The notes: generated by a model from the letters alone, not told the origin. A stretch of 64,000 nt of DNA from Thalassobius sp049116315 (GCA_049116315.1 JAGDZD010000004.1:310001-374000), one strand, 5' to 3'; shown: positions 53,307 to 63,001, counted from the first letter of the stretch. Numbers and translations are program-made.

Positions 53307-53963
53307 ATGCCCGAGGTCATTTTTCCTGGTCCAGAAGGCCGCCTGGAAGGTCGTTATCACCCTCAAAAAGACCGCGACGCACCGATAGCCATCGTGCTCC
53401 ACCCGCACCCGCAATTTGGCGGCACCATGAACAACAAGGTCGTGTATAATCTGCATTATGCCTTTTATAACATGGGCTTCACCGTTTTGCGTTTCAATTT
53501 CCGCGGTGTCGGACGCAGTCAGGGTGAATATGATCAGGGCATCGGAGAGCTGTCTGACGCCGCTTCGGCGCTGGATTATCTGCAATCGATGAACAGCAAT
53601 TCCAAACATTGCTGGGTTGCTGGGTTCAGTTTTGGCGCGTGGATTGGCATGCAATTGTTGATGCGCCGTCCCGAAATCACTGGCTTTATTTCGGTCGCGC
53701 CTCCGGCAAATATGTATGATTTTTCCTTCTTGGCCCCCTGCCCAAGCTCGGGTTTGGTGATCAATGGGGCGGCAGATCGGGTTGCGCCCCCCTCTGACAC
53801 AGAATCACTTGTGAACAAATTGCACGAGCAAAAAGGCATCACCATCACCCACGAACAGGTTGATGGTGCCGGACACTTCTTTGAAAAACCCGATCATATG
53901 GACACGATGATCGGCTCTGTTTCTGACTATGTGAAGCGTCGCCTCACTGAAACCTCGCGCTGA
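53307..53963 (+). CDS. Alpha/beta hydrolase
   Basis: 218 aa, no signal peptide. Oxyanion motif VLHPHPQFGGTMNNKVVY, nucleophile elbow GFSFGAWIG, histidine in DGAGHFFEKPD; this combination marks the small COG2945-type hydrolases. AAAGGAGAC RBS. Divergent from iscR and first of a four-gene operon (gap 7 bases, then two ATGA overlaps). Confidence 0.85.
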   Translation: MPEVIFPGPEGRLEGRYHPQKDRDAPIAIVLHPHPQFGGTMNNKVVYNLHYAFYNMGFTVLRFNFRGVGRSQGEYDQGIGELSDAASALDYLQSMNSNSKHCWVAGFSFGAWIGMQLLMRRPEITGFISVAPPANMYDFSFLAPCPSSGLVINGAADRVAPPSDTESLVNKLHEQKGITITHEQVDGAGHFFEKPDHMDTMIGSVSDYVKRRLTETSR

Positions 53964-53970
53964 GGCTTTC

Positions 53971-54222
53971 ATGAGTGTAGCCGAAGAACTGGCAGATGCC
54001 CTGGCCAAAGACACCATCGAAGCCGCCGAGGCTTTGGGGGATGACCAGTTGATCAACGAGGTTGCCGCACAGCTCGGCGCCTCGTCTCAAACCACACAAG
54101 AAGCCTTTCTGACCGCCGTCCGCGTGCGTCTGTCTGAAAAACGTGCCCGCAACTTCCTACAAGAGAAATTGCAAAACTACCTCAACGCCCAACAGGCCCA
54201 ACACGGCTCTGACGCGGAATGA
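53971..54222 (+). CDS. Small soluble protein, unknown
   Basis: 83 aa, acidic and mostly helical (VAEELADALAKDTIEAAEAL, LINEVAAQLGASSQTT), with no cysteine and no membrane segment. Seven bases after the hydrolase; overlaps the next gene by four bases. I do not recognise the family. Confidence 0.7.
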   Translation: MSVAEELADALAKDTIEAAEALGDDQLINEVAAQLGASSQTTQEAFLTAVRVRLSEKRARNFLQEKLQNYLNAQQAQHGSDAE

Positions 54223-54689
54223 CGCGATGGGTCGGCGCCCTGATCTGTGTATTGGGAACCGGCTTGTTGTTATCGTTCTTGCTGGCCTTAGGGGAACGCA
54301 GCTGGTTTCAGTGCTTTGCACAAACCGGTGATGGCTCTGACCTGCTGGCGGGTCTGTTTGCCTCGGGGGATGTGGTGCCAGTGTTGCTGGAAACGCTGAC
54401 GCCGCCCTTTGGGCATTGGGCCCTGTTTTTATTGCATTATGGCGCGGGTATTGGGTTTGCGCTGGCGCTGGTGCTGGCGCGCACATCCCGTCAACGCAGG
54501 GCGCTCTGGGCGGCATTGGCGCTGTTCTTGGTCGTCGCCCTATGGATGTTGGTGCCGGTTAGCTCCCAGCATGATTGTGATCGCAAAGGCACCAATGCGG
54601 TCTTCCTTTTGATGCTGCTGTCACCGCTGGGCTATGTTCTGGCCCTTGGCAGCCATGTTCTTTTTCACCCCAAACGGAGATCCCCGTGA
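54219..54689 (+). CDS. Membrane protein, unknown
   Basis: 156 aa with four hydrophobic segments (about 4-24, 62-85, 94-112, 128-148). Two cysteine-bearing loops, SWFQCFAQTGDGSD and SSQHDCDRKGTN, lie on the same side and could form a disulphide. Overlaps both neighbours by four bases. Family not recognised. Confidence 0.68.
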   Translation: MTRWVGALICVLGTGLLLSFLLALGERSWFQCFAQTGDGSDLLAGLFASGDVVPVLLETLTPPFGHWALFLLHYGAGIGFALALVLARTSRQRRALWAALALFLVVALWMLVPVSSQHDCDRKGTNAVFLLMLLSPLGYVLALGSHVLFHPKRRSP

Positions 54690-55846
54690 CCCCTACCCGT
54701 CTTGATGCTCAAATGGCCTTTCTGACCGAAGCCTGTCAGCTGAAACAAGTGTCGCGCCAAAGCTTTCTGCAAGACCTGTCGCGCGCCGAAAACTCTGGTG
54801 AACATAGCTGGCATGTCGCGCTATATGCGCTGGTGATGGAGGTGCCCGACTTGGCCACACCAGAGGCGCGCATCGAGGCAATCACAATGCTTTTGCTGCA
54901 TGATCTGGTCGAAATCGATGCTGGGGACCATCCCATCGACGAGGGCCACGACTGGAGCCAAGTGGCGCAAGCCGAACAGCGCGCCGCCACCCGTCTGTTT
55001 GGCTTGCTGCCCGCAGATCAATCCGCGCATCTGCGTGGGCTTTGGGACCAGTTTGAAGCGGCCAGCAGCCCCGCCGCCCGCGCGGCCAAGCAGATGGACC
55101 ACGTCCAGCCCATGATCCAAGCCGCAGCGCCTCAGAGCCCGCTGGAAGATCATATCGAAGTGGTGCGCAACAACTTGGCGACCGGGCGCGCACGCCTGCT
55201 GCACCAAAGCTGGCCAGACATGTTTGCCTATGTCACGAATTTGCTGGAAAAACGCCCGCAGCCCGACAGCGATCTGGCCAAACGCATCACCTTTTTGAAC
55301 GAGGCGGATCGGCTGAAATCGATTGATCGCGCCACCCGGATTGCCGGGGGATCGCGGGTGGAAAACTCGGCCGAGCACAGCTGGCACCTGGCGCTGTATG
55401 CCTTGGTTCTGGCGGAACATGCCACAACCGAGATTGACCTGTCGCGGGTGATCCAGATGCTGTTGATCCACGATTTGGTCGAAATCGACGCTGGGGATGC
55501 GCCGATCTTTGGGGATGTGGACTACGCGGCCAAAGAAATCGAAGAACGCGACGCCGCAGAGCGCCTGTTTGGCCTGTTGCCCACCAATCAAGGCGCAACG
55601 CTGCTTGCGTTGTGGTTGGAATTTGAAGCCAATGCAACGGCAGACGCCCAATTTGCCAAGTCATTGGACCGATTTCAGCCCCCCAATCAAAATCTGGCCT
55701 CAGGGGGAGGATCTTGGGTGGATTATGGCGTCAGTTTCGACATGGTTGAGCAGCGCGTCGGGCAGAAAATCCAACTGGGTGCCCCAACGCTTTGGGACTG
55801 GGTTGCCCCCCAAATTCAAACGTTTCTGCGCGATCTGAACCGATAG
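54686..55846 (+). CDS. Tandem HD-domain phosphohydrolase (YfbR-like duplication)
   Basis: 386 aa made of two similar halves offset by about 190 residues. Each has ENS(G/A)EHSWH(V/L)ALYALV (His40 and His231), and LLxHDLVEIDAGD (His72-Asp73 and His262-Asp263), the HD metal site of 5'-nucleotidase-like HD hydrolases. Homologues of about 190 residues normally carry one domain; both copies here keep their metal ligands. Likely nucleotide or nucleoside-phosphate hydrolysis; substrate unknown. End of the four-gene operon. Confidence 0.82.
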   Translation: MTPTRLDAQMAFLTEACQLKQVSRQSFLQDLSRAENSGEHSWHVALYALVMEVPDLATPEARIEAITMLLLHDLVEIDAGDHPIDEGHDWSQVAQAEQRAATRLFGLLPADQSAHLRGLWDQFEAASSPAARAAKQMDHVQPMIQAAAPQSPLEDHIEVVRNNLATGRARLLHQSWPDMFAYVTNLLEKRPQPDSDLAKRITFLNEADRLKSIDRATRIAGGSRVENSAEHSWHLALYALVLAEHATTEIDLSRVIQMLLIHDLVEIDAGDAPIFGDVDYAAKEIEERDAAERLFGLLPTNQGATLLALWLEFEANATADAQFAKSLDRFQPPNQNLASGGGSWVDYGVSFDMVEQRVGQKIQLGAPTLWDWVAPQIQTFLRDLNR

Positions 55847-55910
55847 AGGGGGCGTGGCCCCCGGGGCGCGCTGCGCCCCGCCCCCAAGGTATTTTTGCCA
55901 AGAAAAAGCA
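55847..55910. repeat. Dispersed repeat, copy C, between convergent genes
   Basis: GC hairpin GGGGCGC/GCGCCCC (55863-55879) followed by CCCCCAAGGTATTTTTGCCA and AGAAAAAG. The T stretch after the hairpin may make it a terminator for the plus-strand operon. Confidence 0.6.
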
Positions 55911-55915
55911 GCCGC

Positions 55916-56512
55916 TTAGCGCAGGATCGGAATATGCGGTGCTGCCTGTTCAGGCAGGATATCATTCAGGCGCGGATCGGGGGCAATTTCGACCTGACGC
56001 TTGGTGGCGACAAAGCCAGAGCGGCGGTAAAAATCAAGGGCAGCGGGATGATCAAGGGTGCAGGTGTGCAGATGCAGCCGGGTGATCGGTGCAGACCATG
56101 CCAGATCCAAGGCTTGGTTCATCAGCCAGCGCCCAGCCCCGGTGCCAATGGTTTCTGGCGCCAAGCCAAAGAAGGCCAGCTCGCAGGCTTGAGGGTCAGA
56201 AAAATCAAGTTCCAGCAGGCCAACATCCTGCCCGTCTTGCTGCGCAGCCCAGATCCGGGTCTGAGGGGCGGTGATCACCCGGTGCAGCTCTGCCTGAGGT
56301 AGGGCCAGACGGGAAAACCACAGCCAATCCTCCCCGCCGACGCGACGAAACAAGCTGCGGTACCAATCGGCCTCGGGGTTTGGCATCGCCTTGAGTCTGA
56401 GACCTGTCGCAAAGTCCGGCCGGCTGGCTGGTTTTTCCCGCATTTCCAGATGGGTGACAATTGTGGCGACATGCCCGGCGGGAACGTCATAAAAACCGGC
56501 ATCTAAGGTCAT
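55916..56512 (-). CDS. GNAT family N-acetyltransferase
   Basis: 198 aa. C-terminal GNAT core with acetyl-CoA motif FFGLAPETIGTGAGRWLMN and the final strand TLDHPAALDFYRRSGFVATKR. Acceptor unknown. The ATG overlaps the mfd stop by four bases, so it is translated from the mfd transcript. Confidence 0.85.
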   Translation of the reverse strand: MTLDAGFYDVPAGHVATIVTHLEMREKPASRPDFATGLRLKAMPNPEADWYRSLFRRVGGEDWLWFSRLALPQAELHRVITAPQTRIWAAQQDGQDVGLLELDFSDPQACELAFFGLAPETIGTGAGRWLMNQALDLAWSAPITRLHLHTCTLDHPAALDFYRRSGFVATKRQVEIAPDPRLNDILPEQAAPHIPILR

Positions 56513-59500
56513 GATTTACCCCGCTTTTTGTGATCAACAACTTTTTGCGCCAGATCGCGGGCGATAGCAAAGGCCCCTTTGATCTTATCGCTGTCGCGCT
56601 GCCAATCGCGGCGCACGACGATCTTATTGTCTTTGACTTTGGCCAGCCCGTTTTGCGCCTGGATGTATTCCACCAAGCCCTGCGGCGAGGCAAATTTATC
56701 ATTGTGGAATTGAATGGTGCCGCCTTTGGGCCCGCCATCCAATTTCGCGATACCAGCTTTCTTGCACATCTCCTTGATGCGAACAATGAGCAGTAAGGTA
56801 TTAACCTCTTTGGGTAATTTTCCAAATCGGTCGATCAGTTCGGCGGCAAAACCTTCAAGCTCAACCTTGCCGGACAGGCCGCTGAGGCGGCGATAGAGGC
56901 CAAGGCGCACATCCAAGTCCGGCACATAGGCATCCGGGATCAAGACTGGCACGCCCAGATTGATCTGCGGCGCCCATTGATCGCTGGTTTCGCTAAGACC
57001 TTCGAGTTCACCCGATTTGATCTTGGCAATCGCCTCTTCCAGCATGGATTGGTAGAGCTCATAGCCCACATCGCGCATCTGGCCCGATTGCTCTTCGCCC
57101 AGCAAGTTGCCGGCGCCGCGAATGTCGAGATCCTGTGACGCCAACGTGAAGCCGGCCCCCAAGGTATCCAAAGAGCCAAGCACCCGCAGGCGCTTTTCAG
57201 CTGTGGCGGTCAATTTGGCGCGCGGTTTGGTTGTCAGATAGGCATAAGCGCGGGTTTTGGAGCGACCAACACGTCCGCGAATTTGGTAAAGCTGGGCCAG
57301 ACCAAACATATCGGCGCGGTGCACAACCATGGTGTTGGCGGTGGGAATATCCAGCCCTGACTCGACAATGGTGGTTGCCAACAGCACGTCATATTTGCCG
57401 TCGTAAAAGGCGTTCATCCGATCATCAAGTTCGGTGGCTGCCATTTGACCATGCGCTGTGATGTAACTGATTTCAGGCACATGTTCGGTCAGAAATGCCT
57501 GGATCTCTTCGAGGTCACTAATGCGCGGCACCACATAGAAGCTTTGCCCACCTCGATAATGCTCGCGCAATAGCGCCTCGCGGATGGTGACGGTGTCAAA
57601 TTCGCTGACATAGGTGCGGATCGCCAATCGATCCACCGGCGGGGTGCCGATGATCGACAGATCACGCACGCCTGACAGGCTGAGTTGCAGCGTCCGTGGG
57701 ATCGGCGTTGCGGTTAGGGTCAAGACGTGGATATCGGTGCGCAACTGCTTAAGTCGCTCTTTGTGGCCAACGCCAAAATGCTGTTCTTCGTCGATGATCA
57801 ACAGGCCGAGGTTCTGGAACCGAATATTTTTGGCCAGCAACGCATGGGTGCCCACCACAATGTCAACGGTGCCACGGGCCATGCCATCACGGGTCTTGCT
57901 GGCCTCTTTGGCCGGCACAAAGCGCGACAGAGAGCGCACTTCGAGGGGGAAGCCGCGAAAGCGTTCCTGAAAGCTTTTGGTGTGCTGGCGCGCCAAAAGA
58001 GTTGTTGGCGCCACAATCGCAACCTGTGTGCCCGACATCGCCGCGATAAAGGCCGCCCGCATTGCCACTTCGGTTTTGCCAAAGCCAACATCCCCACAGA
58101 CCAAGCGGTCCATTGGGCTGCCCGAATGCAGATCAGACATCACGTCCTCGATGGCGCGCAGCTGGTCGTCCGTCTCTTGATAGGGAAAGCGTGCGCTGAA
58201 GGTTTCCCAAGCGTGATGCTGCGCTTCGAGCACGGGGGCCGTGCGCAGGGCCCGTTCGGCAGCGACCCGGATCAGGCGGTCCGCCATTTCCCGGATCCGC
58301 TCTTTGAGCTTGGCTTTCTTGGCCTGCCAAGCGCCACCACCCAGCCGATCCAACAGGCCTTCGTCATGGCCGTATTTTGTCAAAAGCTCGATGTTTTCGA
58401 CCGGCAGATACAGCTTGGAGGCTTCGGCGTATTCCAGCAAAATGCACTCGTGTGCCGCGCCGGCGGCTGTGATCACCTCAAGACCTTTGTAGCGCCCGAT
58501 CCCGTGATCAACATGCACCACCAAATCGCCCGGTGTCAGGGATTGAGTTTCGGTCAGGAAATTTTCCGCCCGGCGGCGTTTTTGCGTTTTGCGGATCAGG
58601 CGATCCCCAAGAACGTCCTGTTCGGAAATCACCGTCATGTCACGGGTTTCAAACCCGGATTCCAACGGCCAGACCGCCAGATGCAGCCCGTGTTTGCCCA
58701 CCGCGGACACATCACGCACCGACACCGCACCGATCAAATCTTCGTCTGCCAGCAACCCTTCCAGCCGTTCGCGCGCCCCTTCAGAGTAAGAGGCAATGAC
58801 CACGGGACCTTTTTCAAGCTTATCGCGAACATGCTCCGCTAAGCTTTCGAAAAGGTTCACATTTTCCTGTTGACGCTCGGGCGAAAAATTGCGCCCAATC
58901 CGACCGCCCGCATCGATCACACCGGGGCCAGTGGCCTGTTGAAGCGGATGAAACTGCACCACACGGTGCGCGGCAACCGCCGCATCCCAAGCGGCGTCAT
59001 CAAGATAAAGCAGCCCAGCCGGAACCGGTTTATAGACCGTGTCCATCCGGCCCTTTTGCGCCATCGCCAAGCGACGCGTTTCATATTGATCTTCGATGCC
59101 TTCAAAGCGGCTGATCTTGGTGGGCAGAACCTGATCATCCAAGGTGATCGGTGCCTCGGGCAGGAAATCGAACAAGACCTCTAGGCGGTCATGAAAAAAC
59201 GGCAACCAATGTTCGATCCCTTGGTGTTTGCGCCCGGCACTGACCGCCTCGTACAGGGGATCATCCGTGCCCGCTGCGCCAAATTCGATCCGATAATTTT
59301 GCCGGAACCGACGGATCGCGGCCTCGTCCAAGATCACCTCGGACACGGGGGCCAATTCGACAACCTCTAACTTTTCGGTGGTGCGCTGAGACACCGGATC
59401 AAACCGGCGCGCACCATCAAGGACATCCCCAAACAGGTCCAACCGCACCGGGCCGCCGTCACCGGGCGGAAAGATATCAATGATGCCCCCCCGGATGGCA

Positions 59501-59967
59501 TAATCCCCCGGTTCCATCACCGTCGGGGATTGCGAAAACCCCATACGCACAAGGAAGTTGCGCAACGCAGCTTCATCAATACGCCCATTCACCTGAGCGC
59601 TAAAGGCGGCTTCACGCAGAACGTCGCGCGCGGGCACCCGCTGCATCGCCGCCCCAACGGTGGTCAACAGGACAAACTGTTTGGGCGCGCCATGCACCAA
59701 CGTGGCAAGCGTCGCCATGCGCGCCGCCGAGATATCTGCGTTCGGGCTGACCCGGTCATAGGGCAAACAGTCCCATCCGGGAAAGCGCAACACCGGCATG
59801 TCTGGGGCAAAAAAGCGCAGGGCAGCTTCGGTGGCAGCCATGCGCTTATCGTCGCGGGCCACATGGATCACCGGGCCGCCCGTTTTGCTGATCTCATTCA
59901 GGATCAGACGGGCGTCGAAGCCTTCAGGTGCGCCGCCCGCCGTGATCGTTTGCGTAGTCTTCACCAT
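56509..59967 (-). CDS. mfd: Transcription-repair coupling factor Mfd
   Basis: 1152 aa. N-terminal UvrB-like module (DKRMAATEAALRFFAPDMPVLRFPGWDCLPYDR), RNA-polymerase-interaction domain around LTPGDLVVHVDHGIGRYKGLE, RecG-like translocase with Walker A GDVGFGKTEVAMRAAF and DEEQ box IDEEQHFGVGHKERLK, and C-terminal TRCF domain. It removes stalled polymerase and recruits UvrA. Its 5' end overlaps the upstream membrane gene by 44 bases. Confidence 0.96.
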   Translation of the reverse strand: MVKTTQTITAGGAPEGFDARLILNEISKTGGPVIHVARDDKRMAATEAALRFFAPDMPVLRFPGWDCLPYDRVSPNADISAARMATLATLVHGAPKQFVLLTTVGAAMQRVPARDVLREAAFSAQVNGRIDEAALRNFLVRMGFSQSPTVMEPGDYAIRGGIIDIFPPGDGGPVRLDLFGDVLDGARRFDPVSQRTTEKLEVVELAPVSEVILDEAAIRRFRQNYRIEFGAAGTDDPLYEAVSAGRKHQGIEHWLPFFHDRLEVLFDFLPEAPITLDDQVLPTKISRFEGIEDQYETRRLAMAQKGRMDTVYKPVPAGLLYLDDAAWDAAVAAHRVVQFHPLQQATGPGVIDAGGRIGRNFSPERQQENVNLFESLAEHVRDKLEKGPVVIASYSEGARERLEGLLADEDLIGAVSVRDVSAVGKHGLHLAVWPLESGFETRDMTVISEQDVLGDRLIRKTQKRRRAENFLTETQSLTPGDLVVHVDHGIGRYKGLEVITAAGAAHECILLEYAEASKLYLPVENIELLTKYGHDEGLLDRLGGGAWQAKKAKLKERIREMADRLIRVAAERALRTAPVLEAQHHAWETFSARFPYQETDDQLRAIEDVMSDLHSGSPMDRLVCGDVGFGKTEVAMRAAFIAAMSGTQVAIVAPTTLLARQHTKSFQERFRGFPLEVRSLSRFVPAKEASKTRDGMARGTVDIVVGTHALLAKNIRFQNLGLLIIDEEQHFGVGHKERLKQLRTDIHVLTLTATPIPRTLQLSLSGVRDLSIIGTPPVDRLAIRTYVSEFDTVTIREALLREHYRGGQSFYVVPRISDLEEIQAFLTEHVPEISYITAHGQMAATELDDRMNAFYDGKYDVLLATTIVESGLDIPTANTMVVHRADMFGLAQLYQIRGRVGRSKTRAYAYLTTKPRAKLTATAEKRLRVLGSLDTLGAGFTLASQDLDIRGAGNLLGEEQSGQMRDVGYELYQSMLEEAIAKIKSGELEGLSETSDQWAPQINLGVPVLIPDAYVPDLDVRLGLYRRLSGLSGKVELEGFAAELIDRFGKLPKEVNTLLLIVRIKEMCKKAGIAKLDGGPKGGTIQFHNDKFASPQGLVEYIQAQNGLAKVKDNKIVVRRDWQRDSDKIKGAFAIARDLAQKVVDHKKRGKS

Positions 59968-60547
59968 AAGAAGAATTCAGTCCCAAAGGTTTGAAATAGT
60001 CGTCGTCAATCTGCGCGGACAGCGTGGAATAGATGCCCCAGACCGACGTTACAAAGATAGATATCATGCCAATGATCTGCGTCCAGAGCCGCAGGCGCCA
60101 AAGTGTCTTGCGCAACACAAGTCCGCTCAACTGTTCCGCCCGGATAAATCGCGCCGTGCGCAGCGCCAACACCCAGACAATGCTCATCGGAAAGCCTAAT
60201 AAAAACAGGGCTTGTGCGATCTGCAGATCATAGAAGAACCCAAGCAAAACCAAACTGGTCAACAAGAAGAACACCAAGGTGATCAGGATCAGTCCCGACA
60301 CATCAGCGATGTACAAAACGCGGTTCACATTGATGCGCACCAGATCATGTAGGTCATCCTCAGCCTCGCCACCGTGGCGCGCCGCGCGCACCACCATGTC
60401 ATAGGGCACCCCCAGCACCCAATGGCTGGCTGTGGACCACATCACCGCCAGTGCAATCCAGAACCACAGATTCGAAAAGGATCGCAGATCCAACATTTCA
60501 TTTATCGTTATAAACAAGTCCAAGAAATCGCCCCACCAATCTGTCAC
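59924..60547 (-). CDS. Membrane component of unknown function, upstream of mfd
   Basis: 207 aa with four to five hydrophobic segments (about 25-45, 85-112, 115-135, 160-180). N-terminus MTDWWGDFLDLFITINEMLD has no signal peptide. Reads into mfd with a 44-base overlap, which is long; either the overlap is real or mfd uses a later start. Divergent from hemB. Family not recognised, but I have the impression of a Rhodobacteraceae-specific protein. Confidence 0.65.
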   Translation of the reverse strand: MTDWWGDFLDLFITINEMLDLRSFSNLWFWIALAVMWSTASHWVLGVPYDMVVRAARHGGEAEDDLHDLVRINVNRVLYIADVSGLILITLVFFLLTSLVLLGFFYDLQIAQALFLLGFPMSIVWVLALRTARFIRAEQLSGLVLRKTLWRLRLWTQIIGMISIFVTSVWGIYSTLSAQIDDDYFKPLGLNSSYGEDYANDHGGRRT

Positions 60548-60639
60548 TCTCTCCTTTACTGCGCCAGAATGGCAAATCCTACCCCTTGAGGTGGCGTAAA
60601 TTCCATGCGAGGCATTACGGGCTCAGAAAGGATCCATTT

Positions 60640-61644
60640 ATGTCCCATGCCAGTCAGGCCCCCTTCCCGCTGACCCGGTTGCGTCGCACCCGTCAATCGG
60701 CGCCATTGCGCGCGTTGGTGCGTGAAAATACGCTCACTGTGGGCGATCTGATCTGGCCGGTTTTTGTGCGTGATGGCACTGGCATAGAAGAGCCCGTCGC
60801 CTCGATGCCCGGTGTGATGCGCCGCTCGGTCGACAAGATCGTCGAGGCCGCCGCAGAGGCGGCTGATCTGGGCCTGCCGGTGATTTGCCTGTTTCCCTAT
60901 ACAGATCCGTCCAAACGCAGCGCGGATTGTGCCGAAGCTTGGAATCCCGACAACCTCAGCAACCGCGCCACCCGCGCCATCAAAGAGGCCGGCATCGATA
61001 TTGCGGTGATGACCGACGTTGCGCTGGATCCCTATAGCGACACCGGCCACGATGGATTTGTCAAAGACGGCAAGATCTTGAACGACGAAACCCTCGAAGC
61101 TTTGGTCAAACAGGCGCTGTCTCAGGCTGAGGCTGGCGCCGACATCATCGGCCCCTCTGACATGATGGATGGCCGTATTGGCGCCATTCGCGCCGCGCTC
61201 GAGGCTGCGGGCCACACCGAGGTGATGTTGCTGTCTTACGCCGCCAAATACGCCAGCGCCTTTTATGGCCCGTTCCGCGATGCGGTGGGCGCCAGCGGCG
61301 CGCTCAAAGGGGACAAGAAAACTTATCAGATGGATCCAGCCAATGCCCAAGAGGCTCTGCGCTTGGTCGAGCGCGACCTCAGCGAAGGCGCCGATATGGT
61401 CATGGTGAAACCCGGGATGCCCTATCTGGACATTTGCCGCCAAGTCAAAGACCGGTTTGGCGTGCCCACCTATGCCTATCAGGTCTCTGGTGAATACGCG
61501 ATGATTCAGGCCGCGGCTCAAAACGGCTGGATCGACGGCGAAAAGGCCATGCTGGAAAGCCTGATGTGCTTTAAACGGGCGGGCTGCGACGGCATCCTGA
61601 CCTATTTTGCCCCACAGGTGGCGCGGTTGCTGCGCGCGCAGTAA
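60640..61644 (+). CDS. hemB: Delta-aminolevulinic acid dehydratase (porphobilinogen synthase)
   Basis: 334 aa from ATG 60640 (MSHASQAPFPLTRLRRTRQS) with AGAAAGGA upstream. Active-site lysines in LLSYAAKYASAFYG and VMVKPGMPYLD; allosteric metal region ADIIGPSDMMDGRI. The cysteine-rich zinc site of other HemB proteins is replaced by TDVALDPYSDTGHDG, the zinc-independent type known from Rhodobacter. Second step of tetrapyrrole synthesis. Confidence 0.95.
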   Translation: MSHASQAPFPLTRLRRTRQSAPLRALVRENTLTVGDLIWPVFVRDGTGIEEPVASMPGVMRRSVDKIVEAAAEAADLGLPVICLFPYTDPSKRSADCAEAWNPDNLSNRATRAIKEAGIDIAVMTDVALDPYSDTGHDGFVKDGKILNDETLEALVKQALSQAEAGADIIGPSDMMDGRIGAIRAALEAAGHTEVMLLSYAAKYASAFYGPFRDAVGASGALKGDKKTYQMDPANAQEALRLVERDLSEGADMVMVKPGMPYLDICRQVKDRFGVPTYAYQVSGEYAMIQAAAQNGWIDGEKAMLESLMCFKRAGCDGILTYFAPQVARLLRAQ

Positions 61645-61756
61645 CCCGCCGATCTCAGGCAGATCGCGTGACAGCCCCCCGTCAAACCGATATAGTCAAA
61701 CCAGACCGGGACCACCCGGCACGTCTCAAACACCAACAGAGAACACAGGCAACGCC

Positions 61757-62317
61757 ATGAGCAATTTTACACGACGCAGCTTTACGCTGTCGGTTTTGGC
61801 CGGCACAGGTATGACCGCAGCCTGCGGCAACGGCATTGGCAGCAACGCCAGCCACACCATTGACGCCCGGGTCGACGCCACGTTGGATCACCTCTATTCT
61901 CGCTACCCCAACGCCCGCGATCTGGCGGATAAATCCAATGGCCAGCTGGTGATGCCGTTGATCACCGAAGCAGGGTTCGGCATCGGGGGCGGCTATGGGC
62001 GCGGCGCGCTGCGGGTGAACGACGTCACCGTCGATTATTACTCCGCCACCAAAGGCAGCTTTGGCTTTCAAATTGGCGCCCAGCAATTTGCCCATGTGCT
62101 GTTCTTCATGACCCGCGAAGCCTTGCAACGGTTCCGCCACTCTGATGGCTGGGCCGGTGGCGCTGATGTGGAATATGCCTTCAACGATGTTGGCGGCAAC
62201 CTGCGCGCCGAAACCACCACCGCGACCTCACCCGTGGTCGGGGTGATCTTTGGTCAGGCCGGCCTGATGGCGGGTGCGACCATCGAAGGTGTGAAATACA
62301 CCCGCATTATTCCCTGA
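61757..62317 (+). CDS. SYLF/YSC84 domain lipoprotein
   Basis: 186 aa from ATG 61757. N-terminus MSNFTRRSFTLSVLAGTGMT is a signal with twin-arginine-like RRSF and a lipobox TAAC. The body, with SNGQLVMPLITEAGFGIGGGYGRG, YYSATKGSFGFQIGAQ and a final hydrophobic GVIFGQAGLMAGATIEG, fits the YSC84/Ysc84-like lipid-binding SYLF family. Role likely in the cell envelope. 112 bases after hemB. Confidence 0.83.
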   Translation: MSNFTRRSFTLSVLAGTGMTAACGNGIGSNASHTIDARVDATLDHLYSRYPNARDLADKSNGQLVMPLITEAGFGIGGGYGRGALRVNDVTVDYYSATKGSFGFQIGAQQFAHVLFFMTREALQRFRHSDGWAGGADVEYAFNDVGGNLRAETTTATSPVVGVIFGQAGLMAGATIEGVKYTRIIP

Positions 62318-62363
62318 TCCACAACGATCCCCAGAGGGGCGCACAGCCCTTCTGTCTCCCCCC

Positions 62364-62398
62364 ATTCATCTTGCCCAAATACTCCCGCCGGAGGCGTC
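62364..62398 (-). repeat. Dispersed repeat, copy D
   Basis: Inverted near-identical copy of the element at 24605-24639, reading CCTCCGGCGGGAGTATTTGG then GCAAGATGAAT on the minus strand. It lies between the convergent SYLF and holC genes. Confidence 0.75.
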
Positions 62399-62536
62399 CC
62401 AACGGCCCGGCCAGCAAAGACGTCGCGGGGCAGAGCGCAATCAACACGCGCCAAGCAGCTGAAATAATATGATTTTTCACGCTTAAAAGCTGCATCACCG
62501 CGCGAGGCCATGCGCCAGAAGGCCTCCCAACAAAGC

Positions 62537-62998
62537 TCAGCTTTCTGCCTTTTTCTCCCAACGCCCGGAGTCTTCGGACCAATATTGCGCTTTGCAGCCC
62601 GCAGAGGTCAGTATTTTCCACTGATCACGCGCCCGCTGCACCGCCTGTTGATCATTGCCATCAAACAAAACACAGACCCGCTCCATGGCGGCGACATCTT
62701 CGGCGGTGACCTCGGCCCCTTCCACCGTCATCAGGCAGGATGGATCATTGGCCGCTGTGCCGCCTTCACCAAGCAGTAAAATCGGTTGCAGCGCATCATG
62801 CGCGCCCCCAGCCAGACCATGCGGCAGAAAGCTGTCCGGCGGACCCTGCCAAAGCGCTTGATCCAGCCAGTCCAGACGATCTGGGTCCGGGCCGCGCACC
62901 GCCACCGACCAGCCCGCCGCAAGTGACTTGCCCAGCAACAGCGGCAAGGTCTCTTCCAGACGGGCCCGGGTCAGGTGATAAAAATACGCAGCCCCCAT
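62537..62998 (-). CDS. holC: DNA polymerase III subunit chi
   Basis: 153 aa. HolC family: YHLTRARLEETLPLLLGKSLAAGW at the N-terminus, then PDRLDWLDQALWQGPPDSFLPHGL and PILLLGEG, the usual order. It links the clamp loader to SSB. Three bases after the pepA stop, the common pepA-holC pair. Confidence 0.92.
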   Translation of the reverse strand: MGAAYFYHLTRARLEETLPLLLGKSLAAGWSVAVRGPDPDRLDWLDQALWQGPPDSFLPHGLAGGAHDALQPILLLGEGGTAANDPSCLMTVEGAEVTAEDVAAMERVCVLFDGNDQQAVQRARDQWKILTSAGCKAQYWSEDSGRWEKKAES

Positions 62999-63001
62999 GG
63001 C

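Noticed and set aside
57727..58842. 371-codon plus-strand frame opposite mfd
   Set aside because: Lies wholly inside mfd, whose translation motifs are intact.
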